From JBKEAJ01 sp047974415 (GTDB lineage: Bacteria > Bacteroidota > Bacteroidia > Bacteroidales > Prolixibacteraceae): a stretch of 6,365 nucleotides of DNA. Position numbers and translations under genes: made by a program. Under the pieces are notes generated by a model. That model saw only the letters and a list, made by a program, of their open reading frames with translations, searched no databases and had not been told where the DNA came from. The stretch is taken from assembly GCA_047974415.1 (NCBI GenBank), contig JBKECH010000100.1:1-6365 (forward strand), written 5' to 3'. This document shows, piece after piece, positions 5,829 through 6,365 of this stretch. Numbering within the stretch: the first letter of the stretch is position 1; each line of letters opens with the position of its first letter.

Positions 5829-5901
5829 GATTAATCCCCGATGGGGAAGCTATGCGTGGAAATTTTCATGCTAGTAAGATTAATCGCCTACGGCGAAGCT
5901 A
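5829..5901. repeat. Two 24-bp hairpin modules with a compensatory stem change
   Basis: Copy one (5829-5852) is GATTAAT, CCCC-GAT-GGGG, AAGCTA; copy two (5878-5901) is GATTAAT, CGCC-TAC-GGCG, AAGCTA. Twenty of 24 positions agree. The two stem differences lie opposite each other (C-G becomes G-C), so pairing is kept; the other two differences are in the loop. This is what selection for a hairpin, or propagation of a hairpin-bearing repeat, would leave. A looser relative, CCGCC...GGCGGAAAGGC, lies near 6123-6146. Confidence 0.65.
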
Positions 5902-5933
5902 AAATAACTACCCACTACAAACGACATACGAGC

Positions 5934-6000
5934 AAAAAAACAGTTGTCAAAAGACTATTGTTGCTGTGTCAATAGTAAAAAAAAACAGTTGTCAAAGGCT
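5934..6000. repeat. Second array of the 43-bp repeat
   Basis: The unit 5934-5970 (seven A, CAGTTGTCAAAAGAC, TATTGTTGCTGTGTC) differs from the first array's full unit at two bases. It is followed by AATAGT with nine A and CAGTTGTCAAA (5971-5996) and then GGCTCT, the same hexamer at which the first array breaks off. ACTATTG (5954-5960) and CAATAGT (5970-5976) make a perfect 7-bp inverted repeat that the first array lacks, while one pair of the first array's other stem is lost here. Confidence 0.7.
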
Positions 6001-6023
6001 CTGGCAAATTGCTTTTATGCCTA

Positions 6024-6075
6024 AGGTTTAATCGTTTAGAGTTTAATCGTTGAACTGTTTAAAGTTTAGTTGACT
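6024..6075 (-). repeat. Right, inverted cluster of GATTAAAC / GTTCAAC repeats
   Basis: GTTTAATCGTT occurs at 6026-6036 (as GTTTAATCGTTT) and 6041-6051, and GTTTAATCGTTGAA (6041-6054) is the exact reverse complement of 5814-5827. Together with the left cluster it encloses the hairpin modules and the second 43-bp array, a layout that recalls a degenerate non-coding inverted-repeat element. Confidence 0.55.
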
Positions 6076-6106
6076 TCGCACGGTTCACACTTCGCACTGA
6101 AAGTGC
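6073..6106. repeat. Short direct repeat ACTTCGCAC and hairpin
   Basis: ACTTCGCAC occurs at 6073-6081 and 6089-6097 (16-base period). The second copy runs into GCACT-GAA-AGTGC (6094-6106), a 5-bp stem with a three-base loop. No function is assigned. Confidence 0.4.
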
Positions 6107-6181
6107 AGTTCATACAATAATGCCGCCATCTTCGGGGCGGAAAGGCATTGACCAATGACGATCTCAAAATCATTTGCCCAA

Positions 6182-6241
6182 ATTTTAACCACCCACTATA
6201 ATCGGCATAGAGCCGATATTAAAATGCTAAAGGGGGTGGTG
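6182..6241. other. Compound stem-loop with overlapping pairings
   Basis: Inner hairpin ATCGGC-ATAGA-GCCGAT (6201-6217) sits inside ATTTTAA/TTAAAAT (6182-6188, 6219-6225). The intervening CCACCC (6189-6194) can pair with GGGTGG downstream (6234-6239), either as an alternative fold or as a pseudoknot. The left part resembles 5905-5933 (TAACTACCCACTACAA...CGACATACGAGC versus TAACCACCCACTATAA...CGGCATAGAGC), so it belongs to the local repeat families. It could be an RNA leader for a gene to the right of the window, or simply a repeat. Confidence 0.4.
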
Positions 6242-6305
6242 GTATTGGTAATTAGGAAAACTAAAATTCAATTATAATTAACTCGCCATGCCTTTATAAT
6301 CCATT

Positions 6306-6347
6306 GGCTGTTAATTTTTTATTTTTGACGGCTAATAATTTACAGCC
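6306..6347. other. Imperfect inverted repeat GGCTGT/ACAGCC with a -7-like box inside
   Basis: GGCTGT (6306-6311) and ACAGCC (6342-6347) pair and the stem can extend inward with mismatches. TATTTTTG at 6320-6327 fits the TAnnTTTG -7 box on the + strand, but the nearest TTTG-like bases upstream are wrongly spaced. It may belong to a gene beyond the right edge; support is weak. Confidence 0.25.
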
Positions 6348-6365
6348 TTTGGGTAATAGTTTAAA

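Noticed and set aside
5689..5874. 61-codon + strand frame
   Set aside because: It reads through the tandem 35-bp repeat and a hairpin module; composition is repeat-driven and no family is recognised.
5494..6000. CRISPR array
   Set aside because: The repeats have linkers of 0-8 bases, are themselves degenerate, and lack unique spacers of 25-40 bases; no cas gene is present.

Overview
The window looks like chromosomal DNA of a Bacteroidota bacterium. The main evidence is a 1370-residue hybrid two-component regulator of the kind typical of that phylum, AT-rich intergenic DNA without clear Shine-Dalgarno sites, and a promoter-like TTTG-N19-TAnnTTTG motif. The genus cannot be told from this stretch.

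Layout, left to right. Bases 1-479 are the 3' end of a group II intron on the + strand: the C-terminal maturase part of the intron-encoded protein, then domain V (about 402-437) and domain VI (438-479), whose bulged branch-point A lies at 473. The 3' splice junction is predicted at 479/480. Bases 480-721 are 3' exon/intergenic DNA with no recognisable gene. They carry a canonical-looking Bacteroidota promoter at 635-665 that points towards the 3' end of the next gene, antisense to it. Bases 722-4834 (- strand) encode the hybrid regulator: signal peptide, 14 propeller blades, Y_Y_Y domain, one membrane helix, histidine kinase, receiver and AraC-type DNA-binding domain. It starts with TTG.

Bases 4835-6365 contain no intact gene. 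Next to the regulator is a leader with three short palindromes. A decayed winged-helix C-terminal fragment follows at 5015-5161 (- strand). From about 5440 to the end the DNA is a mosaic of short repeats: two arrays of a 43-bp unit, a 35-bp tandem duplication also with a 43-bp period, two 24-bp hairpin modules that differ by a compensatory base-pair change, inverted clusters of TTCAACGATTAAAC, and a compound stem-loop near 6182-6241.

Functionally, the regulator would sense a ligand (a glycan fragment in characterised relatives) in the periplasm and activate transcription directly. No susC/susD-type or glycoside hydrolase gene lies in the window, so its target is elsewhere or beyond the edges. 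The retroelement, broken gene and repeat mosaic suggest an accessory, recombination-prone locus. I see no convincing complete novel system. The items most worth checking are the repeat mosaic, the antisense promoter, and the intron protein frame that runs through the ribozyme core.
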